Of a DNA stretch of 64,000 nt, positions 45,909-55,081 are shown one piece after another. Positions within the stretch are counted from its first letter, which is position 1. Each line of letters starts with the position of its first letter. A program made the position numbers and the translations under genes. Origin of the DNA: an uncultured Steroidobacter sp. GTDB taxonomy: Bacteria > Pseudomonadota > Gammaproteobacteria > Steroidobacterales > Steroidobacteraceae. The stretch covers positions 1 to 64,000 of the forward strand of contig CAMLEO010000002.1 of the NCBI GenBank assembly GCA_946478975.1, given 5' to 3'. The notes under the pieces are model-generated. The model made no database searches. It was not told the DNA's origin and was given only the letters and a program-made list of their open reading frames with translations.

Positions 45909-48668
45909 TTAGAACCGCGCCCGCAGGCCCAGCGTGAACTGCCTGCCGTTCTCCAGCCAGCCGCGCGCCAGGCCGAAGTTGTTCACCTGCTTTTGCGCCC
46001 GGTTGAGAACGTTTTCGAAGTTGAACGAGACCGTGGCAGCCGAGGTCAGGTCGTAGCTGATCGAGCCGTCCAGCTGGCCGTAGGCGATCTGGAATTCCCG
46101 ATCGCCAAAGTAGTTGGACTGGCCGGTCTCGTACTTGTCGCGCCAGTTGTAATAAGCGCGCGCGCCTACGCCCCATTTCTCGAAATAGGCGCCGAAGTTG
46201 TAGCTGTATTTGGAAACGCCCGGCAGCGGGAATGGCAGGCCGTTCTGTTCGGCAGGGACTTCCGGAGCATCGATGTAGGTCGCGTTGCCAAACAGGCCGA
46301 GGCCGCTGTCGTCGAAGTGCGTGATCAGATCGAGCGGCACCTGGTAGCCGAACTCGACACCCTTGATCTTCACCGTTTCGAGGTTGATTGGCGTGTTGCG
46401 ACGGAAAGTCAGCGGCACGGTAGTACCGTCGCCGCGCGTCACCAGCCGGGTGTCGAGCACCTGGCCGTTGACGATGAAGTTGTCGACGTTCTTATAGAAG
46501 AACGCCAGCGACAGCAGACCGGACTGCGGCAGGTAATATTCGAAGGACAGATCGAACTGATCCGACAGATACGGTTTCAGGTCCGGATTCGCGGACGTGA
46601 TGTTGAGCACATTCGCATTGACCGAAATGCCGACGCCGAGCTGATTGAAGTCCGGCCGTGCCAGGACGCGCGCTGCTGCGAAACGAGCTGCGAGCTGATC
46701 GGTGATGTTGTAAGTCAGATTCAGGCTCGGGAGAACATAGTCGTAGTGACTCTTCTCGGTCAGCGCTCCAGCAGGCGGCACAATGGTCGTCACGCCGTCG
46801 CCCGAGAATGTCAGGCCATCCAGGTCCGCGCCAAAGCCTTTGGAAACGAGCCGCGTGCGAACGTAACGCACACCAACGTTACCCGAGAAGCGGTCCTGCG
46901 AGTCCGAGAAATCAACCTGGGTATAGACCGCGGTCGTGGCTTCGGTGATATCGAGGCGCGAGCCGAGTTGTTCCTGGTACGGAACAGCCTGCGTGACCGC
47001 GGCCTCACCTCCCAGCGCGTTGTAGAACTTGTCGTAGTCGAATGTGAGATACGACCCGAGCCAATGGGGAATATCGGCATTCGAGCTGACCTGAGTCAGG
47101 AACGGCGCGGCGCTGATGCTGCCGCCCTCCACGCCCGGCTGGAATGTGAAATGACCCAATCGCGCGGCGGTGGCCGCATCGATATTGCTGGGCGCGTAGG
47201 TAGAGAACAGCTGTCGATCGGAATAGTTGGTGCCGGCTTTGAGCTTTCGGATGAAGCCGTCGTCGCTCGCGTCGAACACGAAGTCGACCTTGCCGCTGGC
47301 AATACGGTCCTCGCTGTCGTTATGCCGGCGTGAAACGGTGAGAAACGCAAAACTATTCGGATCCAGCGGATCGTAGCCTCGGTCAAATGTGAGAGCTGCC
47401 TGACCGCCATAGCCATCGGGCCGCGTGATGCGCACTGAGGCGCGCGAGAACGCCGACGCTTGCGCATCGAACGAACTGAGAACACCGCGAGAGAACGCAC
47501 CCTCTACATTCGTATGCAAACGGCCATGATCGAGCCTGACCCCCAACGCACCCGACGTTATGGTGTTGCGACGATCAAACGGCTGACGGTCGGCGCGAAA
47601 GTCGACGCCATCGGCATCGAGTGTGTCCAGAAATCCCTGCGCGCCGCCCAGCAATTGATCTGCAAAGCCCGTGTTGATCGCGCTCGACACCACGCCGTAA
47701 TTTTGCCCGGCGGATGCCGGTGCAATGTTTGTAAAGCGAGTCGCCGCGTCCCACTGGTCCGCGCTGTCCTCGAAGCGCGTCCACAGTCCGTCTCCATACA
47801 CCTCGACCGTGTCGGAAGGCCGCCACTGCACGTTGACGACTGACGAGTAGCGCTCACGAACACCAGTGGTCACGAAATAAGATTGGGCGTGGTCGAACGC
47901 GTAGGCATCGTTGAGATCGCCGTCGCGGTTGTAATCGACGCCCTTGCCCGATTCGACACCCGTCTCGGCACCGTAGCTCTGCTGATAGTACGAACGGTTC
48001 TTCAGCCGCTCATAGCCGCCGCCGAGGCTGATGCCGAATGTGTCATCGCTGTTTATATAGTTGCCGATCGCAGATACGCGCGGGCTGGTCTGCTCGCGGA
48101 GGTCGCTGTAAACGCCCTCAACTCGCCCGGCAACCGTGGTCTTGCCGACGTCGAGCGGTCGAGGAGTACGCACATCGACCGTCGCGGACAAGCCGCCTTC
48201 GATGTTCGAAGCAGTCGGCGACTTCTGCACCACCACCGAGCCGACGAAATCGGGAGACAGGCTCAGAAAGTCGAAGGTCCGGCCGCCGCCGCTGACGATC
48301 TGCCGGCCATTGAGCTGCGTGTTGACGAACGACGGGCTCAGGCCGCGAACGCTGATCGTGCTGCCGGTGCCACGGCTGCGAGTGATCTGCACGCCGGTCA
48401 CGCGCTGAAGCGACTCGGCGATGTTCACGTCCGGGTATTTGCCGATGTCCTCCGCGGCGATGACATCGCTGATGGTCGTCTCGCTGCGCTTGATGGCGGC
48501 CGCCCGCACCAGCGATTCACGGAAGCCGGTCACGACGACTTCCTCCAGCTTGTCCGCAGATGCCGAAACCGGCGGCTGAGCAGTGGACTGCTCCTGCGCC
48601 CCTGCCACACCCACATTAATAAGAGCGCCCAGGCCCACTGTCGCGAGTAACGAAGTCGTCGTAGTCAT
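45909..48668 (-). CDS. TonB-dependent receptor of the fucoside operon
   Basis: The 919-residue outer-membrane receptor has a signal peptide (about 1-25), then EEVVVTGFRESL at the mature N-terminus. The plug domain contains IAAEDIGKYPDVNIAESLQRVTGV (given as one block with SVRGLSPSFVNTQLNGR after it). This is the signature of the TonB-Xanth-Caul carbohydrate receptor group. The barrel ends in LGLRARF with a C-terminal Phe. ATG at 48668 has GGGGGAG 4-5 bases upstream. It is the first gene of the operon and is preceded by tandem 13-mers that also occur before the second fucosidase gene. It probably takes up fucosylated oligosaccharides. Confidence 0.93.
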   Translation of the reverse strand: MTTTTSLLATVGLGALINVGVAGAQEQSTAQPPVSASADKLEEVVVTGFRESLVRAAAIKRSETTISDVIAAEDIGKYPDVNIAESLQRVTGVQITRSRGTGSTISVRGLSPSFVNTQLNGRQIVSGGGRTFDFLSLSPDFVGSVVVQKSPTASNIEGGLSATVDVRTPRPLDVGKTTVAGRVEGVYSDLREQTSPRVSAIGNYINSDDTFGISLGGGYERLKNRSYYQQSYGAETGVESGKGVDYNRDGDLNDAYAFDHAQSYFVTTGVRERYSSVVNVQWRPSDTVEVYGDGLWTRFEDSADQWDAATRFTNIAPASAGQNYGVVSSAINTGFADQLLGGAQGFLDTLDADGVDFRADRQPFDRRNTITSGALGVRLDHGRLHTNVEGAFSRGVLSSFDAQASAFSRASVRITRPDGYGGQAALTFDRGYDPLDPNSFAFLTVSRRHNDSEDRIASGKVDFVFDASDDGFIRKLKAGTNYSDRQLFSTYAPSNIDAATAARLGHFTFQPGVEGGSISAAPFLTQVSSNADIPHWLGSYLTFDYDKFYNALGGEAAVTQAVPYQEQLGSRLDITEATTAVYTQVDFSDSQDRFSGNVGVRYVRTRLVSKGFGADLDGLTFSGDGVTTIVPPAGALTEKSHYDYVLPSLNLTYNITDQLAARFAAARVLARPDFNQLGVGISVNANVLNITSANPDLKPYLSDQFDLSFEYYLPQSGLLSLAFFYKNVDNFIVNGQVLDTRLVTRGDGTTVPLTFRRNTPINLETVKIKGVEFGYQVPLDLITHFDDSGLGLFGNATYIDAPEVPAEQNGLPFPLPGVSKYSYNFGAYFEKWGVGARAYYNWRDKYETGQSNYFGDREFQIAYGQLDGSISYDLTSAATVSFNFENVLNRAQKQVNNFGLARGWLENGRQFTLGLRARF

Positions 48669-48710
48669 CGATCTCCCCCCTGTTTGCCTGACTCGATCAG
48701 GTCTATCGCA

Positions 48711-48778
48711 GTTCATAGGTGCAGTATAGTTCATATACGCAGTGACGCTTTATATACGCAAGATACTGCATAGATGCA
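48711..48778. promoter_or_regulatory. Four tandem 13-mers in the TonB receptor / IclR divergent promoter
   Basis: GTTCATAGGTGCA (48711), GTTCATATACGCA (48729), CTTTATATACGCA (48748) and CTGCATAGATGCA (48766) recur at 18-19 bp steps within a 177-bp divergent region. The second copy, extended to TAGTTCATATACGCAG, matches the copy before the second fucosidase gene at 15 of 16 bases. On the minus strand the copies also supply TTGCGT and TATATG at -35/-10 spacing, so some may be promoter boxes. They are likely operators for the adjacent IclR protein. Confidence 0.65.
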
Positions 48779-48845
48779 ATAGTCCCGGCCGCATTGATGG
48801 GTTAGGCTGGGTCTTTCGAGGGCAAAACTAGGCAAGGAAACGGGC

Positions 48846-49646
48846 GTGGAGCTGGAAGATGAAATGGAGCCGTCAGCGGACGGCGCGAACGGCAAGAAGA
48901 GCTACCGGGCTCCGGCGCTGGAAAAAGGGCTCGACATCCTCGAACTGCTGGCCGAGGAAGGCCTGCCCCTGCCGTTCCCAGTCATCGCGCGCCGGTTGAA
49001 GCGGTCGCCAGGCGAGCTGTTCCGCCCGGCGCAGGTATTGGAATCCCGCGGTTACGTCGAACAGGGTCCGAATGGACTGATGCTGACGGCGCGGATGCTT
49101 CAGCAGGGGCTCAGCGGCCCGCCCATCCGCAACCTGGTTGAGATCGCGCTGCCGATCATGCGCGGCCTCGCAGCTTCAACCCAGCAGTCATGCCATCTCG
49201 TAGTGCCGTCGCGCGGAGACGTGGTCGTCGTCGCACGAATGGAATCGCCTGCGCAGCTCGGTTTTTCGGTTCGCGTCGGTTATCGGCAGCCGATGTATCT
49301 CACCGGCTCCGGCGCGGTGCTCTACGCTTTTCAACCGAACGATATCCGCGCCGCCTGGGAAGGAATGTTTCATCCGGCTCCGACCCCAGCCGAGCTGCAG
49401 GAATTCCGCGAACGGGCCGAAGCGCTGAAGTCGACGGGTCACACCCTGCAGCCGAGCGCAATCGCAGAGGGAATCACCGATGTTTCGGCGCCGATCATGC
49501 GTGGCGAGCGCGCAGCCGCCGCTTTGGCGATTCCGTTCCTGAAGCCCAAGCGCGAATCGATGTCGATCCAGGAAATCATCGCGATGCTGCTGGCGGCCAC
49601 CGCAGATATTTCTAACGAAATGGTCATCGGCGACAGTCGGGTCTGA
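48846..49646 (+). CDS. IclR family transcriptional regulator
   Basis: The 266-residue protein has an N-terminal winged helix (about 20-80; APALEKGLDILELLAEEGLP, then recognition segment SPGELFRPAQVLESRGYV) and a C-terminal IclR effector domain (about 95-260). The effector domain contains SGSGAVLYAF-like TGSGAVLYAF and ITDVSAPIMRG. GTG at 48846 has AAGGA about 7 bases upstream; an ATG at 48864 is an alternative. It is divergent from the fucoside operon and convergent (14 bp) with the second fucosidase, so it is flanked by both predicted targets. It probably senses a fucose catabolite and binds the 13-mer repeats. Confidence 0.92.
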   Translation: MELEDEMEPSADGANGKKSYRAPALEKGLDILELLAEEGLPLPFPVIARRLKRSPGELFRPAQVLESRGYVEQGPNGLMLTARMLQQGLSGPPIRNLVEIALPIMRGLAASTQQSCHLVVPSRGDVVVVARMESPAQLGFSVRVGYRQPMYLTGSGAVLYAFQPNDIRAAWEGMFHPAPTPAELQEFRERAEALKSTGHTLQPSAIAEGITDVSAPIMRGERAAAALAIPFLKPKRESMSIQEIIAMLLAATADISNEMVIGDSRV

Positions 49647-49660
49647 GGAAGCTGCCGGCT

Positions 49661-51079
49661 TCAACCCTGCTCGTCGTAGATCCCGAATTCGCCGATTCCA
49701 ATTTCACGTCCGGCCAGCACCATGCGCACTCGCTTCGCTTGTGTGCGCGTGATCCGGTGCAGCCCGACGCGATCGAGTTGCTGATCAGGCACGACTGCGA
49801 CCCAGCGCCCTTCTCGCTCCACTTCCACGCGATATTCGATGGTTGATTTGGAATCGAGAGGCGCCACGACCGCAATCGTGTCGAACCATGTCGGCGTCGG
49901 AAAACGTACTTCGAACCAAGCGTTGGCTGCCGCAGGATCGGCGGCCCAATGGCTTTTCGCCGCGTCATCGAGTCCCAGGTCGGGGCCGCTCGTGTCGGCG
50001 CTGCTGCTCGCCCAAGCTGGCATGTCGCGCGCGAGATTCGGCGTTGTAATGACGAGTGAGCTCGCGACCTTCGGCGCAGGGCCCGGATTGCGCCAGAGCT
50101 GGCCGATCTCCTGCAGCCGCGCGACGGCGTTATCGTCGAAACGTCCCTGGCGGTTGGGTGCAACGTTGAGCAGGAAATTGCAGTGATTGGCGTTGAAGGG
50201 CACCAGCCACTCATCGACGATACTGCGCGCCGGGACGAGCTCGGCGGTCGGAAAGCTGGTCTTCCAGAACCAGTCCTTTTGCAAGGTCGTGCCCGACTGT
50301 GAAGGCACCGAGCTGTTCGGCGGTATCTTCTGACCGGCACGCTGCTCATATTGTTTGATATCGGTATAGAACAGCGCCGGCGCCGGATACTTATCGGCGT
50401 TGTGATCGGTGACGAGACAATCCGGCTGGAGCCGCTTCACGGTGTCGTAAACCTCGCGGAACGGCAGCTCTGCATAGCTGATTCGCGTCCAGCTCGCGGC
50501 CCAGCCATCGAGGACCAGCGCTGTGATCGGACCATACTGGGTCAGCAGCTCGGTGAGCTGAGCTTTGATGAGAGCAATCCTGTCGGGCGTGACGTGATGC
50601 GGGCGAATGTCCGCGCGCAGATCGAGGATCGAATAGTAGAGACAGACCTTCAGCCCTTCCTTCCGAAACGAGTCGACGTAGCGACGCACGACGTCATGCG
50701 GATAGGAAGATTGCATGACGTTGAGGCTGCTCGTGCGCGTCGGCCAGAGGCAGAACCCGTCGTGATGTTTGGTCGTGAGGCAGCCGAAGGCCATGTTCGC
50801 CGACCGTGCCGCCCTCGCCCATTGATCGGTGTCCAGCTCGCTCGGATTGAACAGTGATGCCGGCTGCGAAGGATCGCCCCACTCGCGATCCTGGAACGTC
50901 GCCATGTTCAGGTGGATGAACATGCCGAAGCGCAGGTCCAGAAATGCTTGTTGTGCGGCGAGCAGGCGTGCCGGGTCGACGTTGGGCCTGGCCCGAACGC
51001 CTGCCGCGGTCGAGAGTCCGGCAGCGCTCAACAAGCCTGCGGCACCAAGCGCCTTCGCCGCATCCCGCCTGGTCATCAT
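49661..51079 (-). CDS. Second Tat-exported GH29 alpha-L-fucosidase, with C-terminal beta domain
   Basis: The protein has 472 residues with a twin-arginine signal (TRRDAAKALGAAGLLSAAG). GH29 barrel landmarks are LRFGMFIHLNMATFQDREW, LTTKHHDGFCLWPT, the nucleophile D191 in LVLDGW, and CNFLLNVAPNRQGR. A discoidin/F5-8-like sandwich follows (about 365-470; AWFEVRFPTPTWFDTIAVV). The HLNMATFQ loop replaces the HWGPYS seen in the other fucosidase, placing it in a different GH29 subgroup and suggesting different linkage preference. ATG at 51079 has AAGGG 6 bases upstream. It is transcribed alone, under a promoter with the same 13-mer repeats as the main operon. Confidence 0.9.
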   Translation of the reverse strand: MMTRRDAAKALGAAGLLSAAGLSTAAGVRARPNVDPARLLAAQQAFLDLRFGMFIHLNMATFQDREWGDPSQPASLFNPSELDTDQWARAARSANMAFGCLTTKHHDGFCLWPTRTSSLNVMQSSYPHDVVRRYVDSFRKEGLKVCLYYSILDLRADIRPHHVTPDRIALIKAQLTELLTQYGPITALVLDGWAASWTRISYAELPFREVYDTVKRLQPDCLVTDHNADKYPAPALFYTDIKQYEQRAGQKIPPNSSVPSQSGTTLQKDWFWKTSFPTAELVPARSIVDEWLVPFNANHCNFLLNVAPNRQGRFDDNAVARLQEIGQLWRNPGPAPKVASSLVITTPNLARDMPAWASSSADTSGPDLGLDDAAKSHWAADPAAANAWFEVRFPTPTWFDTIAVVAPLDSKSTIEYRVEVEREGRWVAVVPDQQLDRVGLHRITRTQAKRVRMVLAGREIGIGEFGIYDEQG

Positions 51080-51111
51080 GCGCAACCCTTCCCGTTCACA
51101 TCGCCACAATA

Positions 51112-51142
51112 GTTCATATATGCAGGATAATGCACATATGCA
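51112..51142. promoter_or_regulatory. Two tandem 13-mers upstream of the second fucosidase
   Basis: GTTCATATATGCA (51112-51124) and ATGCACATATGCA (51130-51142) are 18 bp apart, the same unit and step as in the receptor/IclR promoter. On the minus strand they provide TTGCAT and TATATG spaced 17 bases, so they may overlap the promoter itself. They lie 33-63 bp before the fucosidase ATG. Confidence 0.6.
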
Positions 51143-51200
51143 AAGTTGGCTACCCGGGAATTGTTAGGATGCGTCGATTCGCAGGACGCCAGGAGTCTCC

Positions 51201-52682
51201 ATGCCGGGCATGAACGATCTTCGCCGTATCGCCCGCCAAGCGATGCTCCAGCGCGGATTTCTACCGGATTTTTCTGCAGCGGCGCTCCAGCAGTCCGCTT
51301 CTACGCCAACTGCACCCCGCGGGACAGAACCTGCAATACGCGATCTGCGCGCCCTGCTCTGGTTGTCCATCGACAACGACGAGTCCCGAGACCTCGACCA
51401 AGTTTCGGTGGCCCGGTCGCTCGCTGGAGATGCAATCCAACTTCTGGTTGGCATTGCAGACGTGGACACGCTGATCGAACGTGGCTCACCCATCGACGAT
51501 CACGCGCGCACGAACACCACCTCGATATATACAGCGGCGCAGATCTTCCCCATGTTGCCGGAACGGATTTCGACCGATCTCACGTCATTGGCGGATCGCC
51601 AGGAACGTCTGGCCATCGTGGTGGAAATGACTGTCACCGCAGACGGCTCGATCACGGACACCGACGTCTATCGAGCGCTCGTTTTCAATCACGCCAGGCT
51701 CGCCTACAACGATGTGAGCAACTGGCTCGACAACAAAGCACCCGTGCCCGCGGCGATCGGCGATTCGCAGGAATTGCAACAGCAGATACGAATTCAGGAA
51801 ACAGCTTCGGAACGGCTGCGCAACGTGCGGTATGCGATGGGAGCCATGCGCCTGGAAACGATCCAGGCCGAAGCGGTCTTCACCAACGGCGGATTGAGCG
51901 ACCTGCGCCCGGCCACCAAGAACCGCGCCAAGGAGCTGGTCGAAGATCAAATGATTGCTGCCAACGGCGTGATCGCACGATTTCTCGAAAACAAAGGGCT
52001 GGCATCGATTCGCCGCGTGCTGCAGACACCGAAGCGCTGGGATCGCATCGTTGCTCTCGCTGCCAGCCATGGCGAGCGTCTGCCGGACATTCCCAACGTC
52101 GCCGCGTTGAGTGCATTCCTGCAGCGACGCCGAACGGCGGATCCCGCGCGTTATGCCGATATCTCTTTATCGGTCATCAAAATGTTAGGTTCGGGCGAGT
52201 ATGGACTGGATGTGCCCGGCCAACGAATAGAAGGACATTTCGGCCTGGCCGTAAGCGACTACACGCATTCCACCGCGCCCAACCGACGCTTTCCCGACCT
52301 GGTGACGCAACGGCTGGTGAAGGCCGCAATCGCCGGCAATCGCGCACCTTACAGCGCAGATGAATTACGCAGCATCGCCAGCCACTGCACCGAGCGCGAA
52401 GATGAAGCCGCCAAGGTCGAACGACAAGTGAGAAAGTCGGCCGCGGCCATGCTGCTCGAATCTCACGTCGGCCGCGACTTCGACGCCATCGTGACGGGTG
52501 CGTCTGATAAAGGAACCTGGGTTCGCATCAACAAGCCTGTCGCCGAAGGCAGAGTCGTCCGCGGCTCACAGGGCCTCGATGTCGGCGATCACGTGCGCGT
52601 GAAATTGCTCGACGTCGACATCGAACGCGGTTTCATCGACTTCGCGCGCGACGATGAGCCTTCAGTTCGCGATATCCGCTGA
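51201..52682 (+). CDS. RNB-domain exoribonuclease (RNase II/R family, short form)
   Basis: The protein has 493 residues. The RNB catalytic domain (about 45-400) carries the acidic cluster SIDNDESRDLDQV (D58, D60, D64, D66), which binds the two metal ions in RNase II-type 3'-5' exonucleases. The family segment DYTHSTAPNRRFPDLVTQRL (Y-T-H-S/F-T-S-P-I-R-R-Y-x-D-like) is also present. A short S1/OB-like end follows (about 420-485; FDAIVTGASDKGTWVRI). The N-terminal cold-shock domains of full-length RNase II/R are absent. ATG at 51201 has GGAG 5 bases upstream. It is divergent from the second fucosidase, sharing its 121-bp intergenic region, and appears unrelated in function. Confidence 0.9.
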   Translation: MPGMNDLRRIARQAMLQRGFLPDFSAAALQQSASTPTAPRGTEPAIRDLRALLWLSIDNDESRDLDQVSVARSLAGDAIQLLVGIADVDTLIERGSPIDDHARTNTTSIYTAAQIFPMLPERISTDLTSLADRQERLAIVVEMTVTADGSITDTDVYRALVFNHARLAYNDVSNWLDNKAPVPAAIGDSQELQQQIRIQETASERLRNVRYAMGAMRLETIQAEAVFTNGGLSDLRPATKNRAKELVEDQMIAANGVIARFLENKGLASIRRVLQTPKRWDRIVALAASHGERLPDIPNVAALSAFLQRRRTADPARYADISLSVIKMLGSGEYGLDVPGQRIEGHFGLAVSDYTHSTAPNRRFPDLVTQRLVKAAIAGNRAPYSADELRSIASHCTEREDEAAKVERQVRKSAAAMLLESHVGRDFDAIVTGASDKGTWVRINKPVAEGRVVRGSQGLDVGDHVRVKLLDVDIERGFIDFARDDEPSVRDIR

Positions 52683-52690
52683 CGCAAACG

Positions 52691-52724
52691 GGCACGCCCT
52701 CACACAAACGTGTGAAGGCGTGCC
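52691..52724. terminator. Bidirectional terminator hairpin between RNase and TonB receptor genes
   Basis: GGCACGCC-C-TCACAC pairs with GTGTGA-A-GGCGTGCC around loop AAAC: 14 pairs with one internal mismatch. It fills the 51-bp gap between two convergent stop codons. No long T-run is present. Confidence 0.7.
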
Positions 52725-52733
52725 GTACTGCTC

Positions 52734-54986
52734 CTAGAAATCCACGCTCAATCGCACACCGCCATACCGCTCGAAGTCGCGCGGAATGAGGGCCTGCGTC
52801 GCCAGTTTGTTACCGAAGTTGCCCGCCGAATTGGCGAGCGCCGGGTAGTACTGCTTGTCGAACAGGTTGTTTACGAACGCGGTGACCTGCCACTTGCCGC
52901 CATCTCCGCGAACGCCGAGACCAAGATTGGCGATTCCGTAACCAGGCTGATAGGTCTGCGGATCCTCGGCGACGTAGTACACGCTGCTCTGATACACATA
53001 GTTCGCCTGCAGGAAGCCGACCAGGCTGCTGCTGACCGAGTGCGAGTAGTCGGCGCCGACCGAGTACTTCTGCTTCGGTGCCTGCACGGCTCGTTGACCC
53101 GTCAGATTCTGACGCGCCGGCGAGCCGCTGCAACCCTGGGCCGCGGTCTGCAGCGGATAGCACTGCGCCACCGGGAACGATGAATACTCGGCATCGAGGA
53201 ATGTGACGGCCGCATTCAGATTCAAGTTCTCGCCGAGTCGCGCGAAGCTTTCAACTTCGAAGCCCTTGGTGCTCAGGCCACCGACGTTGGTGAGGCGGAA
53301 GTTGTTGGTGCCGTCGGCCAGCGTTTCGATGGTCTGCGCCTGCAGGTTCTCGTAGTCGGTATCGAAGTACGTGACGTTGACCGTCACCGCAGTATCCAGG
53401 AACTGCATGCGTGCGCCGACTTCCCTATCTTTCGACTCCTCGGGCTTGATCGGACCCGCCGCCGCGCGGTTCGCGTTGAAACCGGTGGTGAGATCGTAAG
53501 TCTGACCTTTGTATCCGGTTGCGTAGGTAGCGAACAGCATGATGTCCGGCGTGAGCTGATACTGCGGACTGAATTTATAGGTAGTCGCTGTATCGTCGGC
53601 GTCGCCGCTGAAGTAGGCGTTGCCGTTCTGCCGGTCCAGGAACGTATAAGAAACTTTTTCGTTCTGGACTCGGCCGCCGGCGGTCAAGGTCAGGTTGGAA
53701 ATGACTTCCCAATCGACCTGCGCGAACCCGGCCAGCTGCTTGGACTCGGCAGTCGCGACCCAGCTGGCGAGCGAGAACACCGGGCCGCGAACAAACGGCC
53801 GGTCGAACTTCACATCGCCGTAGTACGCGCCGACGGTATAGCGGAAGGGATCGGTGCTCGGCGAAAGCAGGCGAACTTCCTGCGTGATCAGCCGGGAATT
53901 GAAGCGTCCGATCTGGTTGTTGCTGCCGACCGCGGCCGACGACGAGCTTTCGTCCTGGTCCAGATAATCGTCCAGGCGGAACTTGTCGTACGACGTGATC
54001 GACACCAGGTTCATCTCGCCGATGCCGAACTCACCGCGCAGCGAGCTGCCGTAGCCCTCGTACTCCGTGCGCGAGTTGAAGTTGTTGCTCACATCCGTGT
54101 TGTCCGGACTGATCGTGACGCCCGGAAAGATCACCGGAATGGTCTGCCCCGCCGTTCCTCGCAGCAATGCAGTGGGATCGATTCTGATGAACGGCCGCCC
54201 CACCGTGGTGCTGCCGTTCACGTAGTTGCCCGACAGCGTCAGAGCAACATCCGATGTCGGTTGCCACTTGAGCTTGCCACGCGTGTTGAAAGCGTCGCGC
54301 CCGTTCACATCGTCGCCGGTGAACCGGTTGGTGATATTGCCGTCCCAGTCCGAGTAAGCGGCCGACGCAACGTAGCCGAGCTCGGAGTTGATCGGGCCGG
54401 ACACGCTGAAATTTGCGCCATATTCGCTATCCGTGGTTCCCATGGCATTGACGTGCGCCTGGAACGAGTCGGTTGGCTGGCGTGTGATGATGTTGATCAG
54501 ACCGGCAGAGGCGGACTTGCCGTACAACGTACTCTGCGGGCCGCGCAGAACTTCGATGCGCTCCACGTCCGGCAAATCGGTGAACGCGCGTGCCGAGAAA
54601 GCGAGCGGCACTTCGTCCACCAGCACCGCGACGCTGGACTCGACACCGATGCCGAAGGCGAACGTGCCGACGCCGCGCAAAGAAATATTCGAATTCACCG
54701 GATGCTCGGCCGGCCGGATGGTCAATGACGGCGCGACCTTGCCGAGATCCTGGAACTGCTGCACGCCCGAGGCCTGGAGTGCGTTTTCACTGATCACCGA
54801 CACGGCCAGCGGAACCTCCTGCAGGTTCTCTTCGCGCTTGTTCGCCGTAACGACGATCTGTTCGAGAATCGCATCGGACGCCGTCGAGCTCGAAGCCTCG
54901 GCGGCTAGTGCCGACTGGAACGTGCCGCCCAGGGCCAGCGACACAGCGACCGCGGCCGAGCCCGCGGAAATAACCATTCTGCTCAT
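52734..54986 (-). CDS. TonB-dependent receptor of the GH31 operon
   Basis: The 750-residue outer-membrane receptor has a signal peptide (about 1-27), then LEQIVVTANKREENLQEVPL, the usual TonB-box/plug opening. The plug also has SLRGVG, VLVDEVPLAF and VERIEVLRGPQSTLYGK followed by SASAGLINIITR. The barrel ends GGVRLSVDF with C-terminal Phe. ATG at 54986 has GGGGGA 7 bases upstream; an ATG at 55001 lacks a site. It lies 95 bp after the GH31 gene and is probably the third gene of the unit. Its sequence belongs to a broader receptor group than the fucoside receptor, so carbohydrate uptake is inferred from context only. Confidence 0.92.
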   Translation of the reverse strand: MSRMVISAGSAAVAVSLALGGTFQSALAAEASSSTASDAILEQIVVTANKREENLQEVPLAVSVISENALQASGVQQFQDLGKVAPSLTIRPAEHPVNSNISLRGVGTFAFGIGVESSVAVLVDEVPLAFSARAFTDLPDVERIEVLRGPQSTLYGKSASAGLINIITRQPTDSFQAHVNAMGTTDSEYGANFSVSGPINSELGYVASAAYSDWDGNITNRFTGDDVNGRDAFNTRGKLKWQPTSDVALTLSGNYVNGSTTVGRPFIRIDPTALLRGTAGQTIPVIFPGVTISPDNTDVSNNFNSRTEYEGYGSSLRGEFGIGEMNLVSITSYDKFRLDDYLDQDESSSSAAVGSNNQIGRFNSRLITQEVRLLSPSTDPFRYTVGAYYGDVKFDRPFVRGPVFSLASWVATAESKQLAGFAQVDWEVISNLTLTAGGRVQNEKVSYTFLDRQNGNAYFSGDADDTATTYKFSPQYQLTPDIMLFATYATGYKGQTYDLTTGFNANRAAAGPIKPEESKDREVGARMQFLDTAVTVNVTYFDTDYENLQAQTIETLADGTNNFRLTNVGGLSTKGFEVESFARLGENLNLNAAVTFLDAEYSSFPVAQCYPLQTAAQGCSGSPARQNLTGQRAVQAPKQKYSVGADYSHSVSSSLVGFLQANYVYQSSVYYVAEDPQTYQPGYGIANLGLGVRGDGGKWQVTAFVNNLFDKQYYPALANSAGNFGNKLATQALIPRDFERYGGVRLSVDF

Positions 54987-55081
54987 CTCGATTTCCCCCA
55001 TGTTTCAAACGTACGGGTCAACATGCTGTACCCTCACATAAAGGCCGTCGTGCGGCCGCCAGATCAAGCGCTCATCGAGAG

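Noticed and set aside
42019..47333. Plus-strand frames of about 400-475 codons opposite the dehydratase, fucP, fucosidase and receptor genes
   Set aside because: The opposite strand has full-length recognised families with proper starts and coupled overlaps. These frames show no family motifs.
48687..48701. CCTGA-CTCGA-TCAGG inverted repeat in the fucoside receptor leader
   Set aside because: Five-base arms are too short to support a call on their own, and the repeat is not found in the second fucosidase promoter.
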